NCBI RefSeq assembly: GCF_036227565.1
Contig: NZ_CP109460.1
Coordinates: forward strand, 3,906,001-3,970,000
Length of the DNA: 64,000 bases
Direction of reading: 5' to 3'
Source: Streptomyces sp. NBC_01454
Lineage (GTDB): Bacteria; Actinomycetota; Actinomycetes; Streptomycetales; Streptomycetaceae
In this document: in pieces, positions 16,801 through 25,776 of the stretch
Layout: each line of letters opens with the position of its first letter
Numbering within the stretch: position 1 is the stretch's first letter
Notes under the pieces: generated by a model
What the model was told of the DNA's origin: nothing
What the model saw: only the letters and a program-made list of their open reading frames with translations
Database searches by the model: none
Position numbers and translations under genes: made by a program

Positions 16801-18393
16801 CTGCGCACCCCGCTGAACTCCCTGCTGGTGCTCTCCCGGCTCCTCGCCGACAACCCCGAGGGCCGGCTCGCCCCACAGGAAGTGGAGTTCGCCATCACCA
16901 TCCACCGTGCGGGCGCCGACCTCCTCCAGCTCATCAACGACATCCTCGATCTGTCGAAGATCGAGGCCGGCCGGATGGACGTCCACCCCAAGAACCTGCC
17001 GCTGATCAAACTCCTCGACTACGTCCGGGCCACCTTCAAGCCGCTCACCCTCGACCGCGGCCTGACCTTCGACGTCAAGGTCGGCGAGAACGTCCCCAAG
17101 GAGCTCTTCTCCGACGAACAGCGCCTCCAGCAGATCCTGCGCAACCTGCTGTCCAACGCCGTGAAGTTCACCTCCTCCGGCAGCGTGGAACTCATCGTCC
17201 AGCGGGTGTCGGGCGCGGACTTCGAAGAGGAATCGCTGCGCACCGCCGACGACGTCATCGCGCTCTCCGTCAAGGACACCGGCATCGGCATCTCGCCGGA
17301 GAAACTCGACGCCATCTTCGAGGCGTTCCAGCAGTCCGACGGCACCACCAACCGCAAATACGGCGGCACCGGTCTCGGCCTCTCCATCAGCCGCGACATG
17401 GCCGGGCTGCTGGGCGGCCGGATCATCGCCGAGAGCGAGCCGGGCACCGGTTCGACCTTCACCCTGTACGTGCCCGCGCGCTACACCGGCCCCTCCGCCG
17501 CCACGGGCTCCACCGCCGGGCCCCTCACCGCGGAGGGCCCCGCCCCGGCAGGCCTCACCCCGGCCGCCCGGCCCGCGCTGGGCGAGCAGCGCACGTCCGC
17601 GCCCGCGGAGCTGGAGAGTACGACGCGCGGGGACCTCTTCCGCAGCCAGGAGGACCAGGAGCCGGCGGCCCCGGCGACCGCTCCCTCCGCCGAAGGCGAC
17701 GCCGTGACCTGGCCCGAGACCACCCGCCTCAAGGACTGGCTCAGCGGACGCCCCGGCGAGGTGCTGGCCGACCGCCGCATCCTCATCGTCGACGACGACA
17801 TCCGCAATGTCTTCGCCCTCACGCACGTACTCGGCCGGGTCGGCATCAGCGTGAAGTACGCCGAGAACGGTCGCGAGGGGCTGGAGGTCCTCGACCGGAC
17901 GCCGGATGTCTCGCTGGTGCTGATGGACATCATGATGCCCGAAATGGACGGCTACGAGATGATCGCGGCCATCCGTCAGGCCCCCCGGTTCGCGGACCTC
18001 CCGGTCATCGCGCTCACCGCGAAGGCCATGCCGGGCGACCGCGAAAAGGCGATCGAGAGCGGGGCGAACGACTACATCCCCAAACCGGTGGACGTGGACC
18101 GGCTGCTGGCGGTGATCTGCCGCCTCCTGGACCCGCAGAACGGGGGGCCGGTGCCGCGGCCGGGGCCAGGGACCGACGGTGACGGTGACGGTGACGGGGG
18201 CATCGACGCCGGCGGGGGCTCCGACGCCGAGGGGGGCACCGACGCCGGCGATGGCGCGAGCCCGGACGCAGGCCGGGAAGCAGACCATGACTCGGACCGC
18301 GACGCAGACCGTGACTCCGGCCGTGACTCCGGCCGTGATCCAGACGGGGACACGGGCCAGGACAACCAGGGAACGACGGGGGAGCACTCATGA
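13813..18393 (+). CDS. Poly-HAMP hybrid sensor histidine kinase/response regulator
   Basis: A 1526-residue soluble hybrid kinase. ATG 13813 follows a GGGGGGA ribosome site, while a TTG at 13795 is less likely. After a Pro/Ala-rich start, residues about 75-770 are HAMP repeats with a strict 92-residue period and the recurring motif [17 protein letters not shown] domain (about 790-940), a coiled coil, HisKA with NMSHELRTP (H995), an HATPase with [19 protein letters not shown], and a REC domain with [13 protein letters not shown] (D1372) follow. The tail is a Gly/Asp-rich linker. No membrane segment is seen. The stop overlaps the next ATG, so the response regulator is made together with it. Confidence 0.93.
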   Translation: MALDPPRREAAPQPADPPAPTRPAEADGSAPATADSESPQPPATPGTARPEQADQHPDRTSHDGQWVRTSELRPLLAAMNALRDGDFTTRVPSPPDGGSPDGVLADMIGVLNQIIARNAHLSSELQRVRGEVIRQGRLDERISASPGQGAWTTNIDAANTVLEALVVPLAKATRVLDAVADGDLTQRVDLHDGNRQLRGDLRRLGSGVNRMVDQLSLFTGEVTRVAREVGTEGRLGGRAKVQGLSGDWLHVTEAVNTMASRLTAQVRDIAVVTTAVATGDLTQQVTVEATGELLELKLTVNKMVDQLRAFADEVTRVAREVGTEGQLGGRAQVRGVSGVWKDLTDNVNFMASNLTWQVRNIAQVTTAVATGDLSQKITVDARGEILELKSTINTMVDQLSAFADEVTRVAREVGTEGQLGGRAQVRGVSGVWRDLTESVNFMADNLTSQVRNIALVATAVAQGDLGKTITVEAKGEILELKTTINTMVDQLSAFADEVTRVAREVGTEGNLGGQAQVRDVSGVWKDLTDNVNFMALNLTSQVRNIAQVTTSVANGDLSKKIDVDARGEILELKDTVNTMVQQLRAFADEVTRVAREVGTEGRLGGRAQVHGVSGVWKNLTDNVNSMADNLTSQVRNIAQVATAVAKGDLSKKIDVDARGEILELKTTINTMVDTLSSFSSEVTRVAREVGSEGQLGGQARVEGVYGTWKRLTTSVNELALNLTTQVRAIAEVASAVTQGDMSGSITVDAQGEVAALKNNINLMVANLRETTRAKDWLESNLARIASLMQGHRDLVEVADLILRELTPLVNAQFGAFFLAEAGAEPGEGLELIAGYGTGQPEGRRSLPRLRLGTPGWGLITQAAMEKKRIVVEAVPPDYITISSGLGAAAPASIVILPILFEDQVLGVIELASFSRFSEVHLAFIDQFVNTIGVSINTIIANARTESLLSESQRLTAELRQRSDELQLTNAELEEKAALLATSSQYKSEFLANMSHELRTPLNSLLVLSRLLADNPEGRLAPQEVEFAITIHRAGADLLQLINDILDLSKIEAGRMDVHPKNLPLIKLLDYVRATFKPLTLDRGLTFDVKVGENVPKELFSDEQRLQQILRNLLSNAVKFTSSGSVELIVQRVSGADFEEESLRTADDVIALSVKDTGIGISPEKLDAIFEAFQQSDGTTNRKYGGTGLGLSISRDMAGLLGGRIIAESEPGTGSTFTLYVPARYTGPSAATGSTAGPLTAEGPAPAGLTPAARPALGEQRTSAPAELESTTRGDLFRSQEDQEPAAPATAPSAEGDAVTWPETTRLKDWLSGRPGEVLADRRILIVDDDIRNVFALTHVLGRVGISVKYAENGREGLEVLDRTPDVSLVLMDIMMPEMDGYEMIAAIRQAPRFADLPVIALTAKAMPGDREKAIESGANDYIPKPVDVDRLLAVICRLLDPQNGGPVPRPGPGTDGDGDGDGGIDAGGGSDAEGGTDAGDGASPDAGREADHDSDRDADRDSGRDSGRDPDGDTGQDNQGTTGEHS
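14473..16128 (+). repeat. Six 276-bp HAMP-coding DNA repeats
   Basis: Units beginning with the GAGGTSACCCG box start at 14473, 14749, 15025, 15301, 15577 and 15853, exactly 276 bases (92 codons) apart. Long stretches are nearly identical at DNA level, so copy number could change by recombination. Confidence 0.9.
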
Positions 18394-19244
18394 CGACCGC
18401 TCCGGACACCTCACCCAGCATCCTCATCGTCGACGACATGGAGGAAAACCTCGTCGCGCTGGAAGCCGTACTGGGTTCCCTCACCCAGAAGGTGGTGCGC
18501 GCACGCTCCGGCGAGGAGGCCCTGAAGGCCATGCTCCGCGAGGAATTCGCGGTCGTCCTCATCGATGTGCTGATGCCGGGCATGAACGGATTCGAGACCG
18601 CCGCCAACATCAAGGGCCTGGACCAGACGAAAGACGTCCCGATCATTCTCCTCACCGGCGCCTCCGTCGACCCCAACTACGCCTACCGCGGCTACACGGT
18701 CGGCGCCGCCGATTTCCTGATCAAGCCGTTCGACCCCTGGCTGCTGCGCACCAAGGTGAACGTCTTCCTCGACCTCTTCCGCAAGAACCGCCAACTGGCC
18801 TCCCAGGCAGAGCAGTTGAGGCGTCTGCTGACCTCGGACGAGAACCCCGCAAGCGAGGGGGCACCACCCCCGGCGCCGCCGACGGTCCCGACAGGCGCGC
18901 CCACCCCCGCCGCCCCCACGGTCACGACCTCGACACCGGCGGCGGAGGAACACCCGACGCCACCGGCGCCCGGGACGGCCGGCCAGCAGGCGCACGCCCC
19001 GCACCCCGACCTCCCGCCGGTCCCGGGCGCCCCCGAGCCCCCGCCGCCCGGACCGTCCGCAAAGCCTGGCGAGCCGCAGCCCGCGGCCGGCGACGCCTCC
19101 CGCCTCGCCGAGATCGCCGGCCAGCTCGCCGAGGTGGAACTCCTCCTGCGCGACGCCAAGGGCTCCGACAAGTCCCGCCTCGCCGACCGCATCGCGGAGC
19201 TGGAACAGGCGGTGGGCAGGCTGATGGTGAGCCGGGGGACGTGA
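18390..19244 (+). CDS. Response regulator with coiled-coil C-terminus
   Basis: A 284-residue protein starting at ATG 18390, overlapping the kinase stop. Residues 10-130 are a receiver domain (ILIVDDMEENL, with VVLIDVLMPGMNG placing the phosphoacceptor at D59 and IKPF at the conserved Lys). There is no DNA-binding domain. Residues about 150-235 are a Pro-rich linker and the last 45 residues form a helical segment (AGQLAEVELLLRDAKGSDKS). It most likely relays phosphate or binds a partner protein. Coupling to the kinase makes a shared pathway nearly certain. Confidence 0.9.
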   Translation: MTTAPDTSPSILIVDDMEENLVALEAVLGSLTQKVVRARSGEEALKAMLREEFAVVLIDVLMPGMNGFETAANIKGLDQTKDVPIILLTGASVDPNYAYRGYTVGAADFLIKPFDPWLLRTKVNVFLDLFRKNRQLASQAEQLRRLLTSDENPASEGAPPPAPPTVPTGAPTPAAPTVTTSTPAAEEHPTPPAPGTAGQQAHAPHPDLPPVPGAPEPPPPGPSAKPGEPQPAAGDASRLAEIAGQLAEVELLLRDAKGSDKSRLADRIAELEQAVGRLMVSRGT

Positions 19245-19285
19245 GCTGCGGGACGTGACGGGTAAGGCGCCTCCTCTCACCCGTG

Positions 19286-20281
19286 TCATCGACAGTCGCG
19301 GCACAAGCCGGGGCCAGGGGCACGGAAGGCGCGCTCACACCCGTCGCACGTCTGCAGCGGGTCCGGGCGGTCGGACGCCGGAGCGGAGCGGGCGGCGACG
19401 GCCGGGAGGGGTGGGGGCAGCCGTTCGTTCAGCCGGTGGGCCAGCAGGGCGGCCGGGTGGTGGAGAGCGTCCGGCAGGTCCGTGACCAGGGCATTGCGCA
19501 CGGCGTCCGGAGAGGCCCCGCGTTTCAGCCAGACGGCGACAGCCGGTGCGAGGCGGTCCACGTCCCGGGCGGAGAGCAGCAGCCGGGGATCGTCACGACG
19601 CAGCCCGGCCAGGAGGTCACCGGCGGGGGTGTCGTGCGCAGGGGCGCGGGGGCGGGGGAGCCGGGCCGGTGGGGGCGGTGGGGGCTGTGGGGACGGTGCG
19701 TGCTGTGGTGACGGTGGGGGCTGTGGGGACGGTGGCCCGGTCGGCGCGGCTCGTACGGCGGGTGCGGCGGGTGCGGCTGATGCGGCTCGTACGGCGGGTG
19801 CGCAGGCAGGCTCGGGCGCGGGAGCGGGAGCCTGTGCAGGGGCGGCCGGGTGGGGCGGCGGGGCGGTCGCCTGGCGCCGCTTGGCCTCCTCGGCCTCCCC
19901 CCGGGCACGGCGGGCGCGGGTGGCCTCCGGGTTGTTGTACGAGATCGTGACCGTGACGAGCTGCCCGCCCTCGGTGCGCCGCCGGATGCGTTCGAGGTAT
20001 CCGTGCGTCTCCAACTCCCGCAAGGCGGCGGCGATCCGGTCCCGGCCCTCGGGGAACCGCCTGGCGAGCGTACGGATATCGACCGGCGCGCCGTCGGGCA
20101 GCGATTGAATGTAGGCGGCCAGCCCGATCGCCAGGCCCGACAGCCCGCGGTGCTGGGTCAGGTGATTGCCGATGATCGTGTAGCCGGGGCGCTGGTACTC
20201 GGTGACCTTCTGCACGCCACCGGCGGTCGGCCGAATCGCGTACCGGGTGCGCACAGGCGCATTAAACTGCTTCTCAGCCAT
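19286..20281 (-). CDS. Helix-turn-helix DNA-binding protein
   Basis: 331 residues from the likely start MAEKQFNAPVRT (20281). A winged-helix region of about 90 residues near the N-terminus includes HRGLSGLAIGLAAYIQSLPD and RIAAALRELETHGYLERIRR, typical of replication-initiator or GntR-like HTH folds. A long Pro/Ala/His-rich disordered middle follows, encoded by repetitive DNA at 19640-19860. The C-terminus ends in a CDGCERAF-CRDC zinc-ribbon-like pair. Proteins of this build are common in Streptomyces; the target is unknown. An upstream frame to 20491 is Arg/Pro-rich and probably not translated. Confidence 0.75.
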   Translation of the reverse strand: MAEKQFNAPVRTRYAIRPTAGGVQKVTEYQRPGYTIIGNHLTQHRGLSGLAIGLAAYIQSLPDGAPVDIRTLARRFPEGRDRIAAALRELETHGYLERIRRRTEGGQLVTVTISYNNPEATRARRARGEAEEAKRRQATAPPPHPAAPAQAPAPAPEPACAPAVRAASAAPAAPAVRAAPTGPPSPQPPPSPQHAPSPQPPPPPPARLPRPRAPAHDTPAGDLLAGLRRDDPRLLLSARDVDRLAPAVAVWLKRGASPDAVRNALVTDLPDALHHPAALLAHRLNERLPPPLPAVAARSAPASDRPDPLQTCDGCERAFRAPGPGLCRDCR

Positions 20282-20585
20282 CTGGAAGGTACTGCTTCCT
20301 CGGTGGTCAGGCCCTCGATCGGGATGCCAGTCCCGGCCGGGGGCCGTCGTATGTGTACGGGTTGCGAGGTTTCTCGGGGTGCTGTTGCCGAGCGTGCCCC
20401 GGATCGGTGTGCGGAGGCGAATCTTCCGGTGAGGGATCACTCTGGTGGGTGACGGCCTTACCGTCAGGGCCGGTTGGGGTGGGTTTCTCACCCGGGTTGA
20501 TGAGGTCTTTTACGGCCCGGCCCATCGGCGCCCGGCACACCGGCGTCCGGCTTTCCGGGCTCCGGTGAACGGGCGGCCGGCCGCC
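20282..20585. other. Intergenic region between HTH and ATPase genes
   Basis: About 300 bases without a credible gene. A short G/C inverted element near 20455-20500 (GGGTGGGTTTCTCACCC) may end transcription of the ATPase gene, which is read leftward. Confidence 0.4.
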
Positions 20586-20999
20586 TCACCGGCCCCACAT
20601 CGGAAGGTCGAATTCCGCCCAGACCGTCTTGCAGGGGAACGGCCCCCGGCACACCCCCCAGCGGTCCGCGAGCGCTTCGACGAGGACCAGACCGTGGCCC
20701 GATTCCCGTACGTCCGGCACCTGTAGGGCCGGGAGCCGGTCACCTTGCGCGTCCGTCACCTCGATACGGAGCGCGTCCGCGTCAGACAGCACGGCGAGCC
20801 GGAAGTCCCGGCCCGGTACGCACCCGTGCGTGGCGGCATTGGCAGCCAACTCGGCGATGACCTGAGCCGGTCCCTCGAACGGCAGCCCCCATGACCGGAG
20901 TTCCTCCGCGGCCAGCAGCCGCGCGAGGCGGGCGCCACGGCGGGTGGCCGACAGCTGGACCCTGAACTGGAGCTTGTACGCGGGGATTTCCTGATTCAT
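20586..20999 (-). CDS. RsbW-like ATP-binding anti-sigma-type protein
   Basis: A 137-residue single-domain GHKL ATPase. AQVIAELAANAATHG is the N box, and ESGHGLVLVEALADRWGV is the G box with the ATP lid. The family contains anti-sigma kinases and their many uncharacterised Streptomyces relatives. It is divergent from an XRE-DUF5753 regulator with a DUF397 partner. This ATPase/XRE/DUF397 triad is a recurrent unit in Streptomyces and suggests the three work together. Confidence 0.88.
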   Translation of the reverse strand: MNQEIPAYKLQFRVQLSATRRGARLARLLAAEELRSWGLPFEGPAQVIAELAANAATHGCVPGRDFRLAVLSDADALRIEVTDAQGDRLPALQVPDVRESGHGLVLVEALADRWGVCRGPFPCKTVWAEFDLPMWGR

Positions 21000-21111
21000 G
21001 TCACTCAGCGTGGTCGTCCGTGTTTACGCTGAAAAGCGATTCGGCCGGTACGCACGGTGACTGTCCTGGCGTTGTCCAGGAGTGTCCCCGCTGTCCAGGA
21101 GGTGGGAGCGG

Positions 21112-21960
21112 ATGAATGTTGACGGAACGGACGAGGCGGGCTGGGAACTCGATCCGGAAGACGAGTCGAGGGCTGTCGTCGAAGCGGTCGGCCGCCAACT
21201 CAAGCTCTGGCGGAAGGCCGCGGGCATGCGACCTGCGGAGTTCGCGGCGCTCATGGGGTACGGCGAGAACTTGATCTACAAGATCGAACGGGGTGTGCGT
21301 ATCCCCCGCTCGGAATACCTCGACAAGGCGGATGAGGTGCTGGGCGCGGCCGGCAAGATCGCCGCAATGAAGGAGGACCTGGAACAGGCCAGGTACCCGA
21401 AGAAGGTCCGTGATCTGGCCAAGCTGGAGGCAGAGGCAGTCGAACTCGGCGCCTACAGCAACCACAACCTGCATGGGTTGTTGCAGACGAGGGAGTACAC
21501 GACGGCCCTGTTCGAGATGCGGCGGCCCGCGTACTCGCAGGACCAGGTGGAGCGGCTCGTGGAAGCCCGCATGGCCCGAGAGGCGATTTTCGAGCGCTCA
21601 CCGGCGCCAGCGCTCACATTCGTCCAAGAAGAAGTGACCCTACGCCGCCCAGTAGGGGGCAGAATGGTTCTGCGCCGACAGCTCGAACGCCTGTTGGAGG
21701 TAGGGCAGTTACGGAACGTCGAAATCCAGGTGATGCCGACCGACCGTGACGACCACGCCGGGATGGGTGGACAGATCCAGGTGCTGAAGTTCAGAGACGG
21801 CTCAGTGGTGGGGCGTGATGAAGGCCAGGTCACCAGCCGTCCGATCACCGACCCGAAAGAGATCCGAATCCTTGAGCTGCGCTATGGCATCATCCGGGCC
21901 CAGGCTCTGACGCCTCGTGAGTCACTGACCTTCATCGAGAAAGCGCTAGGAGAGACATGA
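21112..21960 (+). CDS. XRE-family regulator with DUF5753 domain
   Basis: A 282-residue protein. ATG 21112 has a strong AGGAGG site nine bases upstream, which decides the start over the ATG at 21082. The HTH lies at residues about 28-75 (KAAGMRPAEFAALMGYGENL, IERGVRIP). The DUF5753 domain follows, with HGLLQTREYTTALFE and LRRPVGG. It is the chromosomal counterpart of the prophage regulator at 4351. The DUF397 partner is coupled by ATGA overlap, and an RsbW-like ATPase is divergent. Confidence 0.9.
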   Translation: MNVDGTDEAGWELDPEDESRAVVEAVGRQLKLWRKAAGMRPAEFAALMGYGENLIYKIERGVRIPRSEYLDKADEVLGAAGKIAAMKEDLEQARYPKKVRDLAKLEAEAVELGAYSNHNLHGLLQTREYTTALFEMRRPAYSQDQVERLVEARMAREAIFERSPAPALTFVQEEVTLRRPVGGRMVLRRQLERLLEVGQLRNVEIQVMPTDRDDHAGMGGQIQVLKFRDGSVVGRDEGQVTSRPITDPKEIRILELRYGIIRAQALTPRESLTFIEKALGET

Positions 21961-22169
21961 CCCTCAAGCCCTCTGCCGGTGACGCTTTTGAGCTGGAGTG
22001 GTTCAAGAGCAGCTACAGCCACCAGAGCGACGGCAACGAGTGCATCGAAGTCGCCACCGCCCCCGACACCATCCGCATCCGCGACTCCAAGAATCCCCTC
22101 GGCCCGCAGCTGTGCGTCCGGCCGGGTACCTGGGCAGACTTCCTGGCGTACGCCGCCGGAGACCGCTGA
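21957..22169 (+). CDS. DUF397 domain protein
   Basis: A 70-residue DUF397 protein with LEWFKSSYS (residues 13-21), ECIEVA and IRDSKNPLGPQL. It is co-translated with the XRE regulator through ATGA. It probably binds or is controlled by that regulator, as in other such pairs. Confidence 0.92.
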   Translation: MTLKPSAGDAFELEWFKSSYSHQSDGNECIEVATAPDTIRIRDSKNPLGPQLCVRPGTWADFLAYAAGDR

Positions 22170-22188
22170 GTCCCGCGGCCGCGCACCG

Positions 22189-22722
22189 TCAGGCGATCAT
22201 CCCCAGTTCCGGGTCCTCCCGGAGCTTGGCCAGGGCGCGGGAGACGGCGCTCTTGACCGTGCCGATCGAGACCTCCATGACCTCGGCGGTCTGGGCCTCG
22301 CTCAGGTCCTCGTAGTACCTGAGCACGACCATGGCCCGCTGGCGGGGCGGCAGTCGCATCACGGCGCGCCACATCGCGTCGCGCAGGCCCTGGAGCTCGG
22401 CCGGGTCGGGTGCCGGCAGCGGGTCCGGCTCCGGCATCTCGTCGACGGCGAACTCCTCCACCCTGCGCTTGCGCCACTGGGAGGTGCGGGTGTTGATCAG
22501 CGCGCGACGGACGTAGCCGTCCAGGGCGCGGTGGTCCTCGATGCGCTCCCAGGCCATGAAGGTCTTGGTGAGCGCGGTCTGGAGGAGGTCCTCGGCGTCG
22601 TTCGGGTTGCCGGACATCGACCGCGCAGCGCGCAGCAGGACCGGCCCCCGGGCCCGTACATAGGACGAGAACGTCGGGAACACAGCGGCGGTTGAGGCGC
22701 TTGTGCACACTGGCGTGGTCAT
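22189..22722 (-). CDS. SigE-family ECF RNA polymerase sigma factor
   Basis: A 177-residue sigma factor from ATG 22722; a GTG at 22731 adds three residues. Region 2 covers about residues 14-75 (NDAEDLLQTALTKTFMAWER, DGYVRRALINTRTSQWRKRR). Region 4 covers 115-170 (LPPRQRAMVVLRYYEDLSEA, VSIGTVKSAVSRAL). This is the SigE/SACE-type subgroup with a well-conserved WRKRR. No anti-sigma gene is adjacent, so its control is unclear. It ends close to the convergent DUF397 gene. Confidence 0.92.
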   Translation of the reverse strand: MTTPVCTSASTAAVFPTFSSYVRARGPVLLRAARSMSGNPNDAEDLLQTALTKTFMAWERIEDHRALDGYVRRALINTRTSQWRKRRVEEFAVDEMPEPDPLPAPDPAELQGLRDAMWRAVMRLPPRQRAMVVLRYYEDLSEAQTAEVMEVSIGTVKSAVSRALAKLREDPELGMIA

Positions 22723-22933
22723 GTGAACCACGCTAGAAGCGAGGGTGGGTCCCGCGGATCGCCCCCAGGTGCCGAAGCGCCATCCGCCTCAAGTTGTACG
22801 GATGGGCCCCGCCGCACCTCCTTTGGGGGGACGGGCCGGGGCACCTCCCCCCAAGGGAACCCCGACGGGGCGACACCTGCCGTCACCTCGCCGTGCGCCG
22901 CGTACGGCGTCGGCCCCGCGCCCGGGACGGTGG

Positions 22934-24103
22934 TCATGAGCCGTCCGCGCCCAGGACCAACCCCGAGGTCGGCACCCCGGTCCCCGCCGTGACCAGGACA
23001 TGCGCCGGGGTGCCGGCCTGGTTGACGGAGGTGCCGCGCAGCTGGCGGACGGCCTCGGCGATGCCGTTCATGCCGTGCAGATAGGCCTCGCCGAGCTGGC
23101 CGCCGTGGGTGTTGAGGGGAAGGGCGTCCGCGGCGACGAAGTCGGCGGCCTCACCGGGGGCGCAGAAGCCGAACTCCTCCAGCTGCATCAGCACGAAGGG
23201 GGTGAAGTGGTCGTAGAGGATCGCGACGTCGATGTCGGCCGGGGAGAGTCCCGAGGTGCGCCAGAGCTGGCGGGCGACCACCTGCGTCTCCGGGAGGCCG
23301 GTCAGCGCGTCGCGGTAGAAGCTGGTCATCTGCTCCTGGGCGCGGCCCGCACCCTGTGCGGCGGCCGTGATCAGCGCCGGCGGGTGGGGCAGCGTACGGG
23401 CCCGCTCGGGCGAGGTCACCACGATCGCCTGGGCGCCGTCCGTCTCCTGGCAGCAGTCCAGCAGCCGCAGCGGCTCCACGATCCAGCGGGAGGCGGCGTG
23501 GTCGGCGAGGGTGATCGGCTGCCCGTGGAAGTAGGCGGCCGGGTTGGTGGCCGCGTGGCGGCGGTCGGTGACCGCGACATGGCCGAAGGCGTCCGGCGTC
23601 AGCCCGTAGGCGTGGAGGTAGCGCTGGGCTGCCATGGCGACCCAGGAGGCGGGGGTGAGCAGGCCGAAGGGGAGGTTCCAGCCGAGCGCCGCCCCCTCGG
23701 CGGAGGGCTCCCGCTGCTGGACGCCGGAGCCGAAGCGGCGGCCGGAGCGCTCGTTGAACGCGCGGTAGCAGACGACGACTTCGGCCAGCCCGGTGGCGAC
23801 CGCCAGGGCCGCCTGCTGGACGGTGCCGCAGGCCGCGCCGCCCCCGTAGTGGACGCGGGAGAAGAAGGACAGTTCGCCGATGCCGGCCGCCTGCGCGACG
23901 GTGATCTCGGGGTTGGTGTCCATGGTGAAGGTGACCATGCCGTCGACGTCCGCGGGTGTCAGCCCGGCATCGTCGAGGGCGGCCCGCACGGCCTCGACGG
24001 CGAGCTTCAGTTCGCTGCGGCCGGAGTCCTTGGAGAACTCGGTGGCCCCGATACCGGCGATCGCGGCCCGGCCCCCTAGGGAGTCGGGGCGGTGGATGCT
24101 CAT
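22934..24103 (-). CDS. ltp2: Thiolase-family lipid-transfer protein / steroid side-chain aldolase (Ltp2-like)
   Basis: A 389-residue thiolase-superfamily protein of the SCP-x/lipid-transfer branch (AAIAGIGATEFSKDSGRSE at the start, YGGGAACGTVQQAALAVATG, YDHFTPFVLMQLEEFGFC). In mycobacteria Ltp2 acts with the DUF35 part of ChsH2 as a retro-aldolase that releases propionyl-CoA from the steroid side chain. It is the last gene of a five-gene operon in the same order as the mycobacterial igr genes. The gene overlaps chsH1 by four bases. The substrate is inferred by analogy. Confidence 0.8.
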   Translation of the reverse strand: MSIHRPDSLGGRAAIAGIGATEFSKDSGRSELKLAVEAVRAALDDAGLTPADVDGMVTFTMDTNPEITVAQAAGIGELSFFSRVHYGGGAACGTVQQAALAVATGLAEVVVCYRAFNERSGRRFGSGVQQREPSAEGAALGWNLPFGLLTPASWVAMAAQRYLHAYGLTPDAFGHVAVTDRRHAATNPAAYFHGQPITLADHAASRWIVEPLRLLDCCQETDGAQAIVVTSPERARTLPHPPALITAAAQGAGRAQEQMTSFYRDALTGLPETQVVARQLWRTSGLSPADIDVAILYDHFTPFVLMQLEEFGFCAPGEAADFVAADALPLNTHGGQLGEAYLHGMNGIAEAVRQLRGTSVNQAGTPAHVLVTAGTGVPTSGLVLGADGS

Positions 24104-24492
24104 TCCGTGCCCTCCGGGAGGCTCACCGTCACGGTGCCGGTGACGTGGTGGCCGAGGCCGTTCGCCCCGATGACCCGCACCACGGCCGTACCGTCCGCCA
24201 CCTCGGTGACGGTGCCGCGCAACACCATGGTGTCCCCCGGGTAGTTGGGGGCGCCCAGACGGATGGCGACCTTGCGCAGGACGCAGCGCGGCCCGAAGTG
24301 ATCGGTGAGGTAGCGGCCGACCAGCCCGTTGGTGGTGAGGATGTTCATGAAGATGTCCGGGGAGCCCTTCTCCCTGGCCGCCTCGGTGTCGTGGTGCACG
24401 TCCTGGTAGTCACGGGAGGCGAGTGCGCCGGCGACGATCAGGGTGCGGGTGATCGGGACGGTGAGTTCCGGAAGCTCGTCACCGGCTTTCAT
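24100..24492 (-). CDS. chsH1: MaoC-family hydratase (ChsH1-like)
   Basis: A 130-residue hot-dog-fold enoyl-CoA hydratase. ASRDYQDVHHDTEAAREKGSP holds the Asp/His motif of the MaoC family, then PDIFMNILTTNGLVGRYL. In Mycobacterium, ChsH1 pairs with the MaoC domain of ChsH2 to hydrate a steroid side-chain enoyl-CoA. The ATG overlaps the stop of the upstream dehydrogenase gene and its stop overlaps the Ltp2 start. This tight coupling supports complex formation. Confidence 0.82.
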   Translation of the reverse strand: MKAGDELPELTVPITRTLIVAGALASRDYQDVHHDTEAAREKGSPDIFMNILTTNGLVGRYLTDHFGPRCVLRKVAIRLGAPNYPGDTMVLRGTVTEVADGTAVVRVIGANGLGHHVTGTVTVSLPEGTE

Positions 24493-25775
24493 GTGGTGCC
24501 CTCCTCCTGCCGGTTCTGCGGGTCCCGCGCGTTCCGTACGTCCCGCGCGTTCCGTACGTCCCGTGCGTTCCGTGCGTCCTGTGCGTCCTGTGCGTTCCGT
24601 GCGTCCCGGGAGGTGAGCAACTCACCCAATTCCTCCAGCACTTCGGCTCCCGAGCCCAGGTATGCGGCAAGTTGGCGGCCCCACAGGAAGTGCCGGTGGA
24701 CGGGGTGGTCCAGATCGGCGCCGATGCCGCCGTGCAGATGCTGGCCGGTGTGCACCACACGGGTACCCGCCTCGGCGGCCCACCAGGCGGCGGTCAGCGC
24801 CTGCTCCCCGGCGTCCAGGTCCGCGTCCCGGCGCCAGGCCGCCTCGTAGGCGGTCAGCCGGATCGCCTCGGTGTCCATGTAGGCGTCGGCGGCGCGCAGC
24901 AGGACGCCCTGGTTGGTGGAGAGCGGACGGCCGAACTGCTCACGTGTGGCGGTGTGGGACACCGCACGGGCCAGGGCCCCGGCACAGACCCCGGCCTGAA
25001 GGCCCGCGAAGGCGGTACGGGCGGTGGCCAGGACATCGGCGTAAGGGTGGGTGGTGGACTGCTGCGCAGTGGAGGCGTCCGGGCCCAGCCGTTCGGCGGG
25101 GGCGTCGTCGAGCGTGAGCCGGCCCGCCGACCAGGGGGCGGTGGTCTCGACCGGGTCGCGTCGTACCCCGGGGGCGTCGGTACGGAGCAGCCACAGTGTC
25201 TGCGTCACCCCGTCCGGTACCAGCACATGGGTGGCCTCGCGCAGCCACGGCACCACGGGGACGCTGCCGGTCAGCCGTCCCTTCCCGTCCGCCCTACGGG
25301 GCCCTTCCGCCCTACGGGGCCTTTCCGCCTTCCGGGGGCCTTCCTCCTTCCGGGGGCCGTCCGGCCTCCGGTCCCCTTCCGTCCTCCGGGGCCCTTCCGG
25401 CCACGCCCGTACACCGCCCGGCCGGGCCGGGAACGCCCCGGTGGCGATCGCCGTACCGTCCCGGAGCGCCGGCAGCAGCCGTGCCCGTTGGTCCGTATCG
25501 CCGTGCGCACCGATCGCCAGCAGCCCGTAGACGCAGCTCGCGGCGAACGGCACCTGCGCCGTCGTCCGGCCCTGCTCCTCCAGCATCAGGACGAGCCCGA
25601 GCAGCCCGGTCTCCGTCACCGCGCCCGACAGCCCGGCCGTGCACAGCTCCTTCCAGAGCGCGGTGTCCGTATCTCCGCCGCGGTCGGCGAGGCGCTCGGG
25701 GGTGGACAGGTCGCCGAAGATCTCCGCGGCCAGCTCACTGGCCGCTGTCTGCTCGGGTGTGGGCGTGAAGTCCAT
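24489..25775 (-). CDS. Acyl-CoA dehydrogenase (FadE28/ChsE1-like)
   Basis: A 428-residue acyl-CoA dehydrogenase from ATG 25775 (MDFTPTPEQTAASELAAEIF). The C-terminal helical domain includes TREQFGRPLSTNQGVLLRAA and HGGIGADLDHPVHRHFLWG. Residues about 120-165 hold a charged Arg/Glu/Pro repeat insertion and the C-terminus ends in a repetitive Asp-Ala-Arg-Asn tail; both are encoded by minisatellites. In the igr system ChsE1-ChsE2 form an alpha2beta2 dehydrogenase, and the two dehydrogenases here flank the ChsH2-like gene. The usual family length is 340-390, so the excess is explained by the insertions. Confidence 0.82.
   Translation of the reverse strand: MDFTPTPEQTAASELAAEIFGDLSTPERLADRGGDTDTALWKELCTAGLSGAVTETGLLGLVLMLEEQGRTTAQVPFAASCVYGLLAIGAHGDTDQRARLLPALRDGTAIATGAFPARPGGVRAWPEGPRRTEGDRRPDGPRKEEGPRKAERPRRAEGPRRADGKGRLTGSVPVVPWLREATHVLVPDGVTQTLWLLRTDAPGVRRDPVETTAPWSAGRLTLDDAPAERLGPDASTAQQSTTHPYADVLATARTAFAGLQAGVCAGALARAVSHTATREQFGRPLSTNQGVLLRAADAYMDTEAIRLTAYEAAWRRDADLDAGEQALTAAWWAAEAGTRVVHTGQHLHGGIGADLDHPVHRHFLWGRQLAAYLGSGAEVLEELGELLTSRDARNAQDAQDARNARDVRNARDVRNARDPQNRQEEGTT
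24520..24610. repeat. Minisatellite in 3' end of FadE28-like gene
   Basis: Degenerate 15-bp units of the form GTCCCGYGCGTTCCG repeat about six times and encode the C-terminal tail rich in Asp, Ala, Arg and Asn. Confidence 0.8.
25283..25400. repeat. 18-bp minisatellite inside FadE28-like gene
   Basis: Units like GGGCCCTTCCGNCCTNCG repeat six to seven times with drift. They encode an Arg/Glu/Gly/Pro loop insertion in the dehydrogenase. Confidence 0.75.
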
Positions 25776-25776
25776 G

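Noticed and set aside
13792..18387. A 1531-codon open frame on the minus strand across the kinase gene
   Set aside because: It is antisense to a clearly conserved multidomain kinase, its composition is repetitive Leu/Gly/Val/Arg reflecting GC-rich codon positions, and it has no domain of its own.
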